The notes under the pieces were generated by a model. The model ran no database searches. It was not told where the DNA came from and saw only the letters and a program-made list of their open reading frames with translations. Position numbers and translations under genes: made by a program. From Tretioscincus oriximinensis (Eukaryota > Chordata > Lepidosauria > Squamata > Gymnophthalmidae): a stretch of 64,000 nucleotides of DNA. Below, in pieces: positions 31,451 to 45,262 of the stretch. The stretch lies in the NCBI GenBank assembly GCA_022410635.1, contig JAJVDF010000592.1, forward strand, positions 99,222-163,221. Reading direction: 5' to 3'. Within the stretch, counting starts at the first letter, position 1, and each line of letters begins with the position of its first letter.

Positions 31451-32381
31451 TACTAGCAGGGTTGGTTGTGTTTGGGGTGGGTTGGCCAGCATTTAGGCAG
31501 GCACCCAGGAGAGTAGGTAAGCACTTAGTTCACCCTGTCCTGTCCCTCCTGGAGCTGGTAAAGGAATGGCAAATTAGTAGGAGGAGCATCTTGTGGAGCT
31601 GGCCCTTAAGCTGCTGTATTGTTGGTTTGCCTCTCCATTTGTCATAAATTCCTTACGGAATCTGGGAGTATCTGTTGCTCATTGGTTAAAAAAAACCTGA
31701 CTGGGAATTGCTGGTTCAGTCACTACAGAAAGTAGGCAACACCAAACTATTTCTGTGTATCTATCAATTAAGATTCAGCCACAAGTTCATAATATCCAAA
31801 GTCTCCAAAGTTTTATTTATTGATATAAAAATGGAATCGCTCATCCCCAAATGTCATGCCTTGTCCTGGGCTTGATGAGGACCCAGAAGCAGAATCACTG
31901 CCAGAGTCTGGCCAATAAGCCAACAATCTGAGAGTGAAGCTGAGCAGGAGAGCTTAGACATCAAGTGATGTTGCAGCGTCTGCAAGATAAGGCAAGAGTC
32001 TCAAAGGCTGATTAACTGAGGCCGGAAGTTGCCCCACCCATACCAGGAAGAGGCAGGGCCACCAGATAATTAAGAACCGAATCACACTTCCTCTTTGCTG
32101 TTGGCAATCATTCCGTATTCTTGAAAGACCTATGCCAAGGTGATTTCAATTATTTTATTTTTAAAAGAACCTGGCTTTGATGGGGAAGCCAACCATGAAG
32201 AACACCACCATCCAAAATCCAGTGGAGACCCCACCAAACTTTTCCCGATCACTTAGGCAAAAGAGATATTTGAGAACCAGTTCATTTCGCCACTTGGTTT
32301 CTTAAGCTCTGCCACCCTCTGTCTTTCTTTGAGACTTGTGGGCTTCCGTAATGATATTCCCATCTCCCCCTGTTTTGACAG
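31451..32381 (+). other. End of intron 7, mostly single-copy
   Basis: No recognised repeat apart from a possible LTR-like stretch at about 31860-32110, which I cannot identify. Ends in the exon 8 acceptor. Confidence 0.45.
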
Positions 32382-32558
32382 TCCTTCTTCCACACGGTCC
32401 TGGAAAACAGCCCTCACTGTGACACCATGGTGGACAACAACCTGCACATCACCAACTGGAACCGCAAACTTGGCTGCAAGTGCCAATACAAGAACATTGT
32501 GGACTGGTGCGGCTGCTCTCCGAACGACTTCAAGCCGGCCGATTTTCACCGCTTCCAG
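32382..32558 (+). CDS. XYLT1: XYLT1 exon 8, cysteine-rich end of the GT domain
   Basis: The acceptor TGTTTTGACAG ends at 32381 and the donor GTGAGT starts at 32559. The exon is 177 bp, in phase 0 at both ends. It encodes [20 protein letters not shown], then [20 protein letters not shown], then [15 protein letters not shown]. The CKCQ and WCGCSPNDF cysteines are conserved in XT-I and XT-II and are thought to form disulfides. Its skipping would keep the frame, which may matter for splice variants. Confidence 0.97.
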
Positions 32559-33269
32559 GTGAGTGGATTCCTATGTTTCCAACTGCGAGGCCAGCAACCG
32601 CGTTGTGGGCAAAGAAAATGCTTTGCCAGGTGGAGGAGACAGCAAGGACTGGATGCCCAACTGAAGCCCCATGATGTGGTCACTGTTTTTATTCCCTCCT
32701 TTGCCTTGGAACCCCAAACCATAAGGGATATGATCTGGCAGGGCCTGTCTAGCGTTTGCCCCGTGGCAGCACATCCAAAATTGCTAGTATCTGCTTGTGC
32801 TGCTCCGTTGTCCAAGACAGAACATTTCAAAGTGTTTCCTGAAGGCCCAAGTAGCCTAATGATTAGGGTTATTAGACCAGCAAGTTGGAAAGCAGGGCAG
32901 GGATTTGAAAAATAGTACAAATGCAGGAGTGGAATTTTTAAAAGAAACTGGGGCTCATAGGAGTTGTGGGGTTGAAAACAATACTTTCAAAACATTTCCC
33001 TGCTCCAAGAACATGGGCAAGGGTATCAAGACATGGACAGGTCCTGCGGGATACTGACATTCGGTAACCTTAGAGTTACCAGAAAAAAGCCGGACCAGAG
33101 TTCTGTATGTTTAATGGGAATGTCAAAGAGGAAACGTTAGTAGATGTAACTTTTAATGCTAAGAATACCTGCTACATTTTCCTCCTTGGCACCTATTACT
33201 ATGCAGCACTGCTGTTGTGCTTTTGTCTAACAATATGAGGTACCCTAGTTATGATGCTTTGGTCCAAAT

Positions 33270-33775
33270 TTAAGGTGGAACCTAAAAGGAGCCCTGCTGA
33301 GTGGGGCCAGAGCCCATCTAATCCAGGATTCTGTCTCACATAGAGAGCCACCAATTGCCCCTGGGCATCTGTAACAGAAGAAGTCTAGGATCTAGGGATG
33401 TTTAGTCTGCAAAAGAGAAGACTGAGAGGAGACCTGATAGCTGCCTACAAATATCTGAAGGGCTGTCACAGAGCAGAGGGATCAGCCTTGTTCTCCTTGG
33501 CACATGGAAGGACTAGAAACAATGGGATGAAACTGCAAGGGAGCAGATTTAGATTAGATATCAGAAAAAACTTTCTACCAGTCAGGGTGATAAACCAGTG
33601 GAACAGTTTGCCACATGGGGTGGTGAGTTCTCCTTCCCTGGAAGTTTTCAAACAGAGACTGGACAGTCATCTGTCTGGGATGGTTTAATGAATCCTGCAT
33701 CGAGCAGGGGGTTGGACCCCATGACCCTGGAGGTCCCTTCCAACTCTATGATTCTATGATTCTAAGTCAAAACCT
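33270..33775 (+). mobile_element. CR1 LINE 3' end with ATTCTATG tail (classic subfamily)
   Basis: 33270-33395 is an older minus fragment; 33398-33688 then encodes LQKRRLRGDLIAAYKYLKGC, FLPVRVINQWNSLPHGVV and VFKQRLDSHLSGMV, followed by GGTTGGACCCCATGACCCTG and a GATTCTATGATTCTA tail. Plus orientation from 33398. Confidence 0.92.
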
Positions 33776-33779
33776 TCAC

Positions 33780-34040
33780 TCCTTCCTGTTGCTCCATCCC
33801 AGAGGCAGAATCTTCCTAGCTATTTATACTTTGACTTCCACCAGCTTTTCTAATCCGGCTGCTAGCTGCCACCACCCCCTCTTTTGGAAGTAAATTCTTC
33901 AGGCCAATGTCCATCTGGGTGAAAAAGTGTTTTCCCTTTTCTGTCCTAACTCTTCTGCCTGTTAGTTTCAAGGAAGGCTCCCTGGTCCTAGTGTGGTGTT
34001 ATAGAGAAATTAATTTTTCTCTGTTCACCTTATTCATCCC
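33780..34040 (-). mobile_element. CR1 LINE fragment before exon 9
   Basis: TTCCTGTTGCTCCATCCCAG, TTGGAAGTAAATTCTTCAGG and AGAGAAATTAATTTTTCTCT are minus CR1 text. It ends about 95 bp before the exon 9 acceptor. Confidence 0.8.
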
Positions 34041-34135
34041 ACGGTAATGGCGTTGTGTTCCAAAACACTGAAGCAGAAGCAGTAGCAAAGCACAGAAACA
34101 GTAAATTTCCTTGTGATGCTTTCTTCCTGGCACAG

Positions 34136-34398
34136 CAAACTGCAAGGCCCACGTTTTTTGCCCGCAAATTTGAAGCCGTGGTGAATCAAGAGATAATTGC
34201 ACAACTGGACTCCTACTTGTATGGCAACTACCCACCTGGCACGCCCGGCCTCCGATCGTACTGGGAGAACGTCTTTGACGAGCCAGATGGAATCCACAGC
34301 ATTAGTGATGTCATGCTGACCATGTACCACTCCTTTGCCCACCTGGGCCTCAGGAGGGCAGAAGCATCATTCCATACCAGCGGTGACAACAGCTGCCA
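34136..34398 (+). CDS. XYLT1: XYLT1 exon 9
   Basis: The acceptor CTGGCACAG ends at 34135 and the donor is a perfect GTAAGT at 34399. The exon is 263 bp, starts in phase 0 and ends two bases into a codon. It encodes [20 protein letters not shown], the [20 protein letters not shown] segment and a more variable end ([13 protein letters not shown]). The last codon becomes CAG (Gln) where mammals have Arg. A minus-strand CR1 fragment ends only about 95 bp upstream of the acceptor. Confidence 0.97.
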
Positions 34399-34734
34399 GT
34401 AAGTTCAGACACGTTTTTCTTTGGGGAGCAGCTGGGAGCCCTCTTTCCCTGCCGAATCTGAATACAGTTAGAGTCCATGTTTCTTGAGCTGAAACCCAGT
34501 CGCTGGAGAAGTGGAGCAGGCTGACATGGCTCTAGATCAAATGCAAACACCTTCGCAGATGGTGCAAATATTTTTGTTGCTAATATCAAGAATTGCACAA
34601 TTGTGTGGCTCTGCCCTGCACCCCAGCACATGGCGATTTACGCAATTGCAGAATTCTAAGTTTTAACTAAAAGGCCAAATGAGCATCTCAAATCAAACCA
34701 TTTAGCCTGTGGGTCCCAAACTGTGGCTCTAGAG

Positions 34735-35027
34735 CAGGGGTGGCCTATTAATTTTCCCAAGGGGCCACATGAGAAATTGGGATGGTTTTAGAGGGCCAGA
34801 CTAATATAGTTAACTCAGTTCTACCCAATACTGTATAAAGTATATATATATATTATATACTACCCCTTCGTAAACAAACAGTAAGTTAAACAATACAAAG
34901 GTTCAATGAAAATATGGAGGCCCCAATTACATCGTTATTTCATGATGAGATGATGAACTAGGACGGGCCGATCAGAGACAGTAGGCGGGCTGCATGCGGC
35001 CCTCGGGCTGCCCCTTGCCCAGGTCTG
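34735..35027. mobile_element. Non-autonomous hAT transposon with exact 8-bp duplication
   Basis: Left terminus CAGGGGTGGCC and subterminal GGCCACATGAGAAATTGGGA; right part GGGCTGCATGCGGCCCTCGG ending in a weaker terminus. Exact CTCTAGAG flanks at 34727-34734 and 35028-35035, the preferred hAT target. The interior is AT-rich (TATATATATATTATATA). No coding capacity. Confidence 0.8.
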
Positions 35028-35035
35028 CTCTAGAG

Positions 35036-35575
35036 GCTCTGACCTCACCAGAGGAACCCTGGGGAGGGGGCAGTTCCCCTGCTTTACCTCCTCAAAATGT
35101 CCAGAAGGATTTTCCCCGTTTTACCTCCCCAAAGTGTCTAGAACTGATCTTGGTGGAGTCCACCATGTCCATGTCATCCAGACAAGGCGCACACCCCCAA
35201 GAACAGTTCCGGACATCAGCAGCGAGCGTCTGCAGCCTGCCTGACACCGCACATGCTGCACTCCAACAACAGTTTCCAGACCGGGAACTGCTGTTGGCAA
35301 GCGGTGCACAGCACCTGCACACAGCCACAGGCAGGCGGCCGAGTCAGGCAGGCAGCAGTCGCTCACAGACAATGGCCGGAACTGTTCTTGGTGTGCAAAC
35401 CTGAAGGAAAAGAAAAAGAAAGAGAAGGAAGGCAGGAAAGCAGGAAAGAAAAAGGAAGGTAAAGGAAAAAGGCCTAGGAAGGGGCAGGGCTTGGGAAGGG
35501 GGCATGGCTGTGCGGCCCCCAAGTCACCCTGGGAAGGGGCTGTGGCCACAAAATGGCTTTCAATTCCACCCCTGA
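35036..35575. repeat. GC-rich block, probable older hAT remnant
   Basis: Ends CAATTCCACCCCTG, whose reverse complement resembles a hAT start (CAGGGGTGGAATTG). It contains purine-rich runs at 35402-35470. No target duplication was found. The open frames are on both strands and uninformative. Confidence 0.35.
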
Positions 35576-35619
35576 TTTAGCTGGACGGTATTGATGGAAA
35601 TGCTCTGGCTCAGTTTGAA

Positions 35620-35880
35620 CTGAACAATTCCAACGGCCTTTCAACAGAGAAGTCAATCGCTCGATGCCCATGTGTCTGCCGTGGAGATGGGNGCGTGCCC
35701 TCTACTGGCCTTTGCGCCAGACAACCTAACTGTTTGAAAATTAACAATGGCAAGTAGATCAATAAGTTCCACCACAATGTGATGGGGAAGATAGAATGTA
35801 AGCCTTTGGGTGAAAAATAGCTTGTAAGCTGCTTTGGGTCCCTTTAGGTGAGAAAAATGAGGTATAAAAACCCCAGTTCT
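35620..35880 (+). mobile_element. tRNA-derived SINE, old copy
   Basis: GACAACCTAACTGTTTGAAA, GTTCCACCACAATGTGATGG and TAAGCTGCTTTGGGTCCCTT match the SINE body. The tRNA-like head is degraded. Confidence 0.7.
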
Positions 35881-36401
35881 CCTTCCCCTCCTCCTCCTCT
35901 CTCTTCCATTTCTTCTTTTAAACTAAAAAGGATCAAACCAAATGGCACTGATTTCCCTGTGCAAATCTCTACCCTGAAAATTTCAGGTATAGGTCAGGGT
36001 ATAAATATAAATAAAGATATAAATAAATAATAATAATCCTTTTATAGCATGAAACAAAGGGAGCCTGGCCTTGACTTGCTTCCAAGATCAGGTCTTGTTG
36101 CTCTCATTCCCTTTCATGCATCTCTTGTAGCAGGCAGGTTGCTGGATCCAAAAGCCCCTCCAGCCCTTCGTGTTTGCACTTAACAGTATTTCAGCTTCAG
36201 CTGCTATTCCAACTTGTGGCTCTTTCCCACTTTGGAGGAAGAAGAAACAGTTGTTCTTGCCAAGAAATGGCTGACCTTCTTTCCCTTCATATTTTGTAAA
36301 TACTTGAAACGTTTGATTAGACTGCACAGACTTGGACTTCCAGACAAAAGCTGGTTTCATGAGATGGCTGAGCTTAATGGAGCTCCTTTTATTTCTTCTA
36401 A
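35881..36401 (+). other. Single-copy intron 9 sequence
   Basis: No recognised repeat apart from short AT-rich runs. No gene is visible. Confidence 0.45.
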
Positions 36402-36850
36402 GGTCCTGGCCCCCATGAGTCTTATTCTGGGCTTCATCTTGGATTTGAAGCCTGCCATCTCCATGAATGAGGCCTGCCATAGAGTACACAAGCATGTGGA
36501 TGATCAAACTCTGTACCAAGATACAGTGGTACCTCGGTTCTCGAACGCCTTGAATTTTGACCAAATCGGTGTTCGACCAGGCGATTCCAGAAACTTTTGT
36601 CCTGGAATCCGAACACATATTTGGAACTCGAACTTCCTTCGGCGTTCTTTCGGCCTAGCGTGCCTTGCTTGCGTCATCAGTGTGNGTTTTTTCGGCCAGG
36701 CGCGCCTTGCTTCGGTTCTCGAACAATTTGGTTCTCGACCGTCCTCCCGGAACGAATTATGTTCGAGAACCGAGGTACCACTGTATAACTCAGGCATAGA
36801 GCGGGGGAAATATCCCCGGGTGCTTCTTTTTCCTTGAACTTTGATCTTTT
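36402..36850. repeat. PAL copy split by a mariner-type MITE
   Basis: PAL text (CCATGAGTCTTATTCTGGGC, GCCTGCCATAGAGTACACAA, CATGTGGATGATCAAACTCT) precedes, and TAACTCAGGCATAGAGC follows, the insertion at 36524-36783. Confidence 0.65.
36524..36783. mobile_element. Mariner-type non-autonomous element with TA duplication
   Basis: A 260-bp element with termini CAGTGGTACCTCGGTTCTCG and CGAGAACCGAGGTACCACTG, flanked by TA at 36522-36523 and 36784-36785. The interior repeats GGTTCTCGAAC-like words. No transposase. Confidence 0.9.
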
Positions 36851-36854
36851 CTGC

Positions 36855-37235
36855 ACTAGGCTTCGTTTTGGGATATATCTGGGAATAAAAGCCTGCCATT
36901 CACATGCCAGTCTATGCTATTTGTTTACTTACTTTAATTTGTATTCCGCCCTGTACCCAAAGGTCTACTGCTCAGGATAGATCACAATAAAACAAATTAA
37001 AATAGGGCAATTAAAAATAGAACAGTACCTTCGAGGAGGGAGCAATTTTTGGCTCAGCCCAAGGCGGGGTCTTCACCAGGCACTTGAACATGTATAGTGT
37101 AGGTGCCTGGTGCACCTCAGAGGGGGTGTGTTTGTAGAGAGAATTTCACCACCTGTGGGATACCACCGAGAAGGCCCTGCCAAAAGGTGCGCAGCCCTTT
37201 GACAAGGAGACAGGACTATCGTAAGAGCCTCATCA
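36855..37235. repeat. PAL half, ATTCCGCCCTGTACCCAAAGG element and L2-like piece
   Basis: A PAL half (CACTAGGCTTCGTTTTGGGA) runs into the repeat with GTATTCCGCCCTGTACCCAA, the same element as inside the PAL copies at 12831 and 13501. 37035-37235 resembles an L2-type LINE in reverse (GGCGGGGTCTTCACCAGGCA). Confidence 0.55.
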
Positions 37236-37242
37236 AAGGATC

Positions 37243-37560
37243 TTAGGCGCGAATGGCTCAGTCGCTTAGGAATTCGCCTCTTGCCTGGGAGATGGGGTTT
37301 CGAAGCCCTGTGTGGGACATGGGGAGGGCTGAGCACCTTCCACTAGCCTGTAGCTCCAGCCAACCCAGCTATTCGAAAGCAGGAATTGCAAGAAATTGCA
37401 ACAGACTGCAAGTAGATACAAGGGAACCACCAGAGCCTGGTGGGGAAGATAGAATGTGAGCCTTCGGGCAAAATAGCCGTGTAAGCCGCTTTGAGTCCCT
37501 TTGAAAAGGTGAGAAAAGTGGGGTATAAGAACCCAGGTCGTCTTCTTCTTCTCTTCTAGG
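37243..37560 (+). mobile_element. tRNA-derived SINE, well preserved
   Basis: GGCGCGAATGGCTCAGTCGC head with A box, GGGGTTTCGAAGCCC B box, CAAGAAATTGCAACAGACTG and GTAAGCCGCTTTGAGTCCCT body, then a short TTC tail. Among the best copies of the family. Confidence 0.9.
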
Positions 37561-39969
<2,409 letters not shown>

Positions 39970-40145
39970 CATAGAATCATTGAATCGTAGAGTTGGGAGG
40001 GACCTCCAGGGCCATTGGGTCCAACCCCTGTTCAATGCAGGATTGAACCCACACCCATCTTTGCACCAGGTTATTATGATTGTCCTTGTCTGCACCACTT
40101 TCCTCTCTCCTTAAGTTCAATGAGAAGTATGAGATGATTGTGCCA
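39970..40145 (-). mobile_element. CR1 LINE 3' end
   Basis: ATAGAATCATTGAATCGTAG tail, GGGACCTCCAGGGCCATTGG and CAATGCAGGATTGAACCC: minus CR1, classic tail. Confidence 0.8.
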
Positions 40146-40704
40146 AGAGGCTTCCGCACAAAACTACATCGACAAAAACCCTAAAAGTTTGTTTCTGGCC
40201 TCGTTAGCAGTTGCAATTCATCANGGGGGACAAAATGAACTCGGCGGCAGGCAATTAGTGTCTACTGTGTGAACCTAATGCTCCTCATTTGTGGTGAGCA
40301 ATGAAACACAAGCTTGTAATCAAGGGACAATTTATCTTGGGCGAATTATAAGCGTACGTCCAAGCAGGAACGAAAGGAACCCATGTGACTTCCAGTGACA
40401 AAGCCTGAGTCAGGACTATTGCAATGCCGTGGAAGAGAAAGGTACCCAACTGGGTTCTCTCAGTGGGCCTTGAGACATATTCATACACACAATCCATGTT
40501 CAGCCCTTTCTCTGAGCCAGAAAGTTTGGTTATTTGGTTCCAAGCAATTTAAATCTGACCACACTATTGCTCTTATTAATAATTGGTTTCCTGGCCTGGC
40601 TTTTGAAGCAACAATGCTGAAACCCCAGCCTTATCACACACATGCTTTTAAACCNTCCTGAAGTATTAATCCATTTTTCCCCATTGTTCAGCCTAGAAAA
40701 AACT
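40146..40704 (+). other. Single-copy intron 10 sequence
   Basis: No recognised repeat. No gene is visible. Confidence 0.5.
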
Positions 40705-40972
40705 AGTTTCAAGACAGAACTAGACAGGTTTATGGACACCAAGGGTATAAATGGATACTAGGATGGATGTCTGGATGTTGCCTCCGGGATGGAGCAACAG
40801 GCAGGACTCCTGAGATACCATTTGCATGCAGTCATGAACAGGGGCATATTTTGCTTTCCTCCGTTCATACTACCCAGGTGCATCTGGTGGGCCTCTGTGT
40901 GGGACAGAATGCTGGACTAGGTGGGCTGTGGCCTGATCCAGTATGGCTCTTCTTAGGTTCTTATGCATTAAA
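40705..40972 (+). mobile_element. CR1 LINE 3' end
   Basis: GTTTCAAGACAGAACTAGAC to TATGGCTCTTCTTAGGTTCT; only last codons and 3' UTR. Confidence 0.85.
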
Positions 40973-41083
40973 CTCTTACTTCAAGAGTGAAGAAGGTTTA
41001 AAAATAAATGCAAAACCAAGAGGGGTCTGAAGAATTCATACTCCTCCAGCCCACTGACTTGGAGGGACTCCTTGAATCTGGAA

Positions 41084-41122
41084 AGATATAGCTCAGAATA
41101 AGCCTCTGTGAGGACAGGGCCA
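41084..41122. repeat. PAL right-arm fragment
   Basis: GATATAGCTCAGAATAAGCC and GTGAGGACAGGGCC are the right PAL arm. Confidence 0.65.
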
Positions 41123-41333
41123 CTCAATGCTAAAAGCTTTAGAAGGTTGCAGAGATGAGAAGGAAAAGGTTGGGTTGGCCTAGTGGCTTCCTTTGTAGCA
41201 GCTGTTGTTGTCTGAGAATTAGAAGGAGACTCTGGCTTGGTAACTATAGCAGCAGCTGTTAAAGATGATAATCACAGAAGGGTTTCAGCATTACTGTATC
41301 TTCTCTCTCCTCCCTCCCACACCCTTGACTCAG

Positions 41334-41667
41334 GTTGGAACTGACTGGGATGCCAAGGAGAGGATATTCCGGAACTTTGGGGGACTCCTTGGTCCAATGG
41401 ATGAGCCAATTGGCATGCAGAAGTGGGGGAAAGGCCCAAACGTCACCGTGACGGTCATCTGGGTGGACCCCATCAATGTCATTGCTGCTACGTACGATAT
41501 CCTGATAGAATCCAGTGCGGAATTCACTCACTACAAGCCACCGTTGAACCTGCCCCTGCGGCCAGGAGTCTGGACTGTTAAAATACTCCATCGCTGGGTG
41601 CCTGTGGCTGAGACAAAGTTCCTGGTCTCTCCTCTTATGTTTTCCAACAGGCAAGCTCTCACGCAAG
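41334..41667 (+). CDS. XYLT1: XYLT1 exon 11, Xylo_C domain with the DWD motif
   Basis: The acceptor CTTGACTCAG ends at 41333 and the donor GTGAGT starts at 41668. The exon is 334 bp, starting in phase 0 and ending one base into a codon. It opens with [17 protein letters not shown]; the Asp-Trp-Asp at 41343-41351 corresponds to the DWD motif reported as needed for human XT-I activity. Further blocks are [38 protein letters not shown] and the [18 protein letters not shown] strand. The last residues (SNRQALTQ) are variable between species. Confidence 0.97.
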
Positions 41668-41974
41668 GTGAGTCTCTTGGCAAACAGTCCAGAAGGAAGC
41701 AACTGTTGGGATATAACAATGCTGAGAATGATCTTCAGTGGCTGTGAGAAAGGGTTGGACAAATTCAAGGAGTTATTCGTAGTGGTGACTAAACTCCAGG
41801 CTCTGAAGCTGGCAAATAAGGAGGACCTGTGATTCTCATAAGAATATAAGAGTTGGGTTGTTCTAAAGACCCAGGAGAGCNGCAAATGTAATTGGGTGGG
41901 AAAGAGGAAATTTCAGTAGATATTGCAGACAATATAAGTCATATCTGCTAAAAAACTCTTTTATACACTGTCTA

Positions 41975-42235
41975 GTGGTTAGAGAACCAGTTTGGTCTTG
42001 TGGTTAGAATGTCAGACTCTTACCTAGAAGGCTCCCAGTCCNATTCTGCCTTCCTTTACAAAATCCGGCTGGGTGACCTTGGGCCAGTCAGTTCTTCAAA
42101 GTTCTCTGAGCCCCACCGATTTCATGAGGNGTCTGTTGTGAAGAGAAGAACAGAAGATTATGTAAGCCACTTTGATTCCCTTCAGGTTTTGAAAAAAGCG
42201 GGATACAAAACCCGAGTCTTCCTCTTCTGTCCACG
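41975..42235 (+). mobile_element. MIR/CORE-like tRNA-derived SINE
   Basis: CCAGTTTGGTCTTGTGGTTA head, GGCTGGGTGACCTTGGGCCA core and GCCACTTTGATTCCCTTCAG end. Two Ns. Confidence 0.85.
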
Positions 42236-42348
42236 CTGAGCCTTAATCTGGATTATATCTCAGAATAGGAGCCTGCTAGTGGATTGTCTATACTGTCATG
42301 TGAATGGTCAAGCTCAGTCCTGAGGTATAACCCAGAATAAGATCAGTA
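42226..42348. repeat. PAL palindromic repeat, shortened
   Basis: CTGTCCACGCTGAGCCTTAA ... GAGGTATAACCCAGAATAAG. It is followed directly by the CR1 tail. Confidence 0.75.
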
Positions 42349-42960
42349 TAAGAACATAAGAACATAAGAAGAGCCATACTGGATCAGGCCACAGCCCATC
42401 AAGTCCAGCATTCTGTGTCACACAGAGGCCCACCAGATGCACCCGGGCAGCCTGAACAGAGGAAAGCAAAATATGCTCCTGTTCATGACTCCCTGCAAAT
42501 GGTATTTCAAGAGTCCTGCCTGTTGCTCCATCCGGGAGCCGACATCCAGACAACTATCCTAGTATCCATTTATACCCTTAGTGTCCATAAACCTGTCTAG
42601 TCCAAGCTGTTGGCTACTACGACCTCTTCAGGAAGTAAATTCCACAGGCCGATGACCCTCTGGGTGAAAAAATACTTTCCTTTGTCTGTTCTCACTTTTC
42701 TACCCAACAGTTTTAAGGAGGGCCCTCTGGTCCTTGTGTTGTGTGATAGAGAAAACATTTTTTCTCTATTCACTCTGTCGATCCCATGCATGATTTTGTA
42801 CACTTCAATCAGATCACCCCTCAAACGTCTCCTTTCAAGNCTGAAGAGGCCCAGACGTTGCAGCCTTGCTTCGTAAGAGAGGTGCTCCAGACCCTTGATC
42901 ATTTTGTTGCCCTTTTCTGCACCTTCTCCAGTTCCAAAATGTCCCTCTTGAGATGTGGTG
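42349..42960 (-). mobile_element. CR1 LINE 3' end, minus
   Basis: TAAGAACATAAGAACATAAG tail, through the 3' UTR and into FFTQRVIGLWNLLPEEVV and LQRLGLFXLERRRLRGDL on the minus strand. Paired with the plus copy at 43073-43622. Confidence 0.92.
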
Positions 42961-43072
42961 AACAGCTTGCCTGTTCTGTTGTTCTACAAAAACCCTTATG
43001 TAAGAGGAACTGTTCTGGATCAGGCCACAAACCTCCTAATCCAGCTTTCTACATCACACCGTGGCCCATTCG

Positions 43073-43622
43073 TTGCTTCTGGGCATCCCTTACGAAGTCA
43101 GGCTGCAACGTCTGGGCCTCTTCAGCCTTAAAAGGCGACGTCTGAGAGGTGATCTGATTGAAGTGTACAAAATCATGCATGGGATGGACAGGGTGAATAG
43201 AGAAAAATGTTTTCTCTCACACACAACACTAGGACCAGGGGACACTCCTTAAAACTGTTGGGTAGAAAAGAGAACAGACAAAGGAAAGTATTTTTTCACC
43301 CAGAGGGTCATCGGCCTGTGGAATTCACTTCCTGAAGAGGTAGTGGTAGCTAACAGCTTGGATAGTTTCAAGACAAGACTAGACAGGTTTATGGACACCA
43401 AGGGTATAAATGGATACTAGGGTGGATGTCTGGATGTTGCCTCAGGGATGGAGNAACAGGCAGGACTCCTGAAATACCATTTGAAGGAAATCATGAACAG
43501 GAGCATATTTTGCTTTCCTCTGTTCAGGCTGCCCAGGTGCATCTGGTGGGCCTCTGTGTGACACAGAATGCTGGACTTGATGGGCTGTGGCCTGATCCAG
43601 GATGGCTCTTCTTATGTTCTTA
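43073..43622 (+). mobile_element. CR1 LINE 3' end, plus
   Basis: RLQRLGLFSLKRRRLRGDLI to KIMHGMDRVNRE, then the 3' UTR and TTCTTATGTTCTTACATTC. 42961-43072 between the pair is older CR1 text. Confidence 0.92.
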
Positions 43623-44599
43623 CATTCAAGCAGAAGACAAAAGCTATTCCCAACTCCCTGAAAAGGCAGAGCTATCCTGCCTGTTTCTTCTGACTGCTGG
43701 GAAGAACAGAGCCCAGTCTGCACACAGGTTCCTTGTTTCAGGTCATGTCCTGGAAGAGAAGCTGCTCTCCGCATGAAAATAGACTTGATGGCATGCAAAT
43801 GGTTTAGATTAGCACGTGGGATTAGCAAGACCTTTGGGAATAGGGCAGGATTAAATTAATTAATCAATTAATTAATTACTATTATTAAAATTGTGAGTCA
43901 TAGGGATGATAACGTTGCACTGATAAACGGACCATCTAAAACACTGAGAACCTAACAAGCAGCGTCTTTGGTTGAATTACTGCATAATTAAAGCCATGCA
44001 AAAGATGAATCATTGGACCCATGCCGTTTTGGAATCCTTTAAAGCTTGACGTTCTTGTACTNGAAACTGTTTTATGTATAAATAAATCCAAGGGCTCAGA
44101 AAAAGCATTCAGGCCAAGGAAACAAAACTCTGGCTCTCTGCAACAGGCGCTGGACAGTTTCCTGACTTCCATGAAAGGAAGAGGCCCAATCCTGACCCAA
44201 ATTACAAGCCATGTGGCAGGAATTGTAGACACCAGTATGTCACTGTTGGCCTCAGACCATGCTGCAAAGCCACGCGGCTCTTTGGGTAGAACAATGGCAG
44301 TTTGTAGGAAAGAGAGAGAATCAGTCTTGGCAAAGGACCGCCCGTCTCNTCACACCAAGGCTGAGGTTTTCAATGGTTGAGCCAAAAAAGGCAANCGTGC
44401 AAAAATACATTTTCACACCTGGGTTTATTTAGGACAGAAACCTCAGCCTCAGTTTTTCCACGAGGTCTGCATTCTGACGTGCAGATTTAAACCAACAGCG
44501 TGGCCATTTCTGTACATTTGGCATAGATGATTTACATATATATCATAGAGCCATAGATCAGGAATAGAAGGGTGGGAGGACATTAGAAGGAGGATAGAT
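43623..44599 (+). other. Intron 11 single-copy block
   Basis: Contains a TTAATTAATTAATC run near 43850-43880 and otherwise no recognised repeat. No gene is visible. Confidence 0.5.
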
Positions 44600-45262
44600 A
44601 TGGATCAGATAGATAGGCCACACTTGGAATACTGTGTTCAATTCTGGTCACCACATCTCAAGAGGGACATTGTGGAACTGGAGAAGGTGCAGAAAAGGGC
44701 AACAAAAATGATCAAGGGTCTGGAGCACCTCCCTTACGAAGCAAGGCTGCAACGTCTGGGCCTCTTCAGCATTGAAAGGAGACGTTTGGGGGGTGATCTG
44801 ATTGAAGTGTACAAAATCATGCATGGGATGGACAGGGTGAATAGAGAAAAAATGTTTTCTCTATCACACAACACAAGGACCAGGGGACACTCCTTAAAAC
44901 TGTTGGGTAGAAAAGTGGAACAGACAAAGGAAAGTATTTTTTCACCCAGAGGGTCATCTGCCTGTGGAATTTACTTCCTGAAGAGGTGGTAGTAGCTAAC
45001 AGCTTGGATAGCTTCAAGACAGGACTAGACAGGTTTATGGACACCAAGGGTATAAATGGATACTAGGATGGAAGTCTGGATGTTGCCTCCGGGATGGAGC
45101 AACAGGCAGGACTCCTGAAGTACCATTTGCAGGGAGTCATGAACAGGAGCATATTTTGCTTTCCTCTGTTCGGACTGCCCAGGTGCATCTGGTGGGCCTC
45201 TGTGTGACACAGAATNCTGGACGTGATGGGCTCTGGCCTGATCCAGTATGGCTCTTCTTATG
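44600..45262 (+). mobile_element. CR1 LINE 3' end
   Basis: PHLEYCVQFWSPHLKRDIVE, KMIKGLEHLPYEARLQRLGL and the [20 protein letters not shown] segment, then a frame loss, the 3' UTR and TTCTTATG. Confidence 0.92.
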
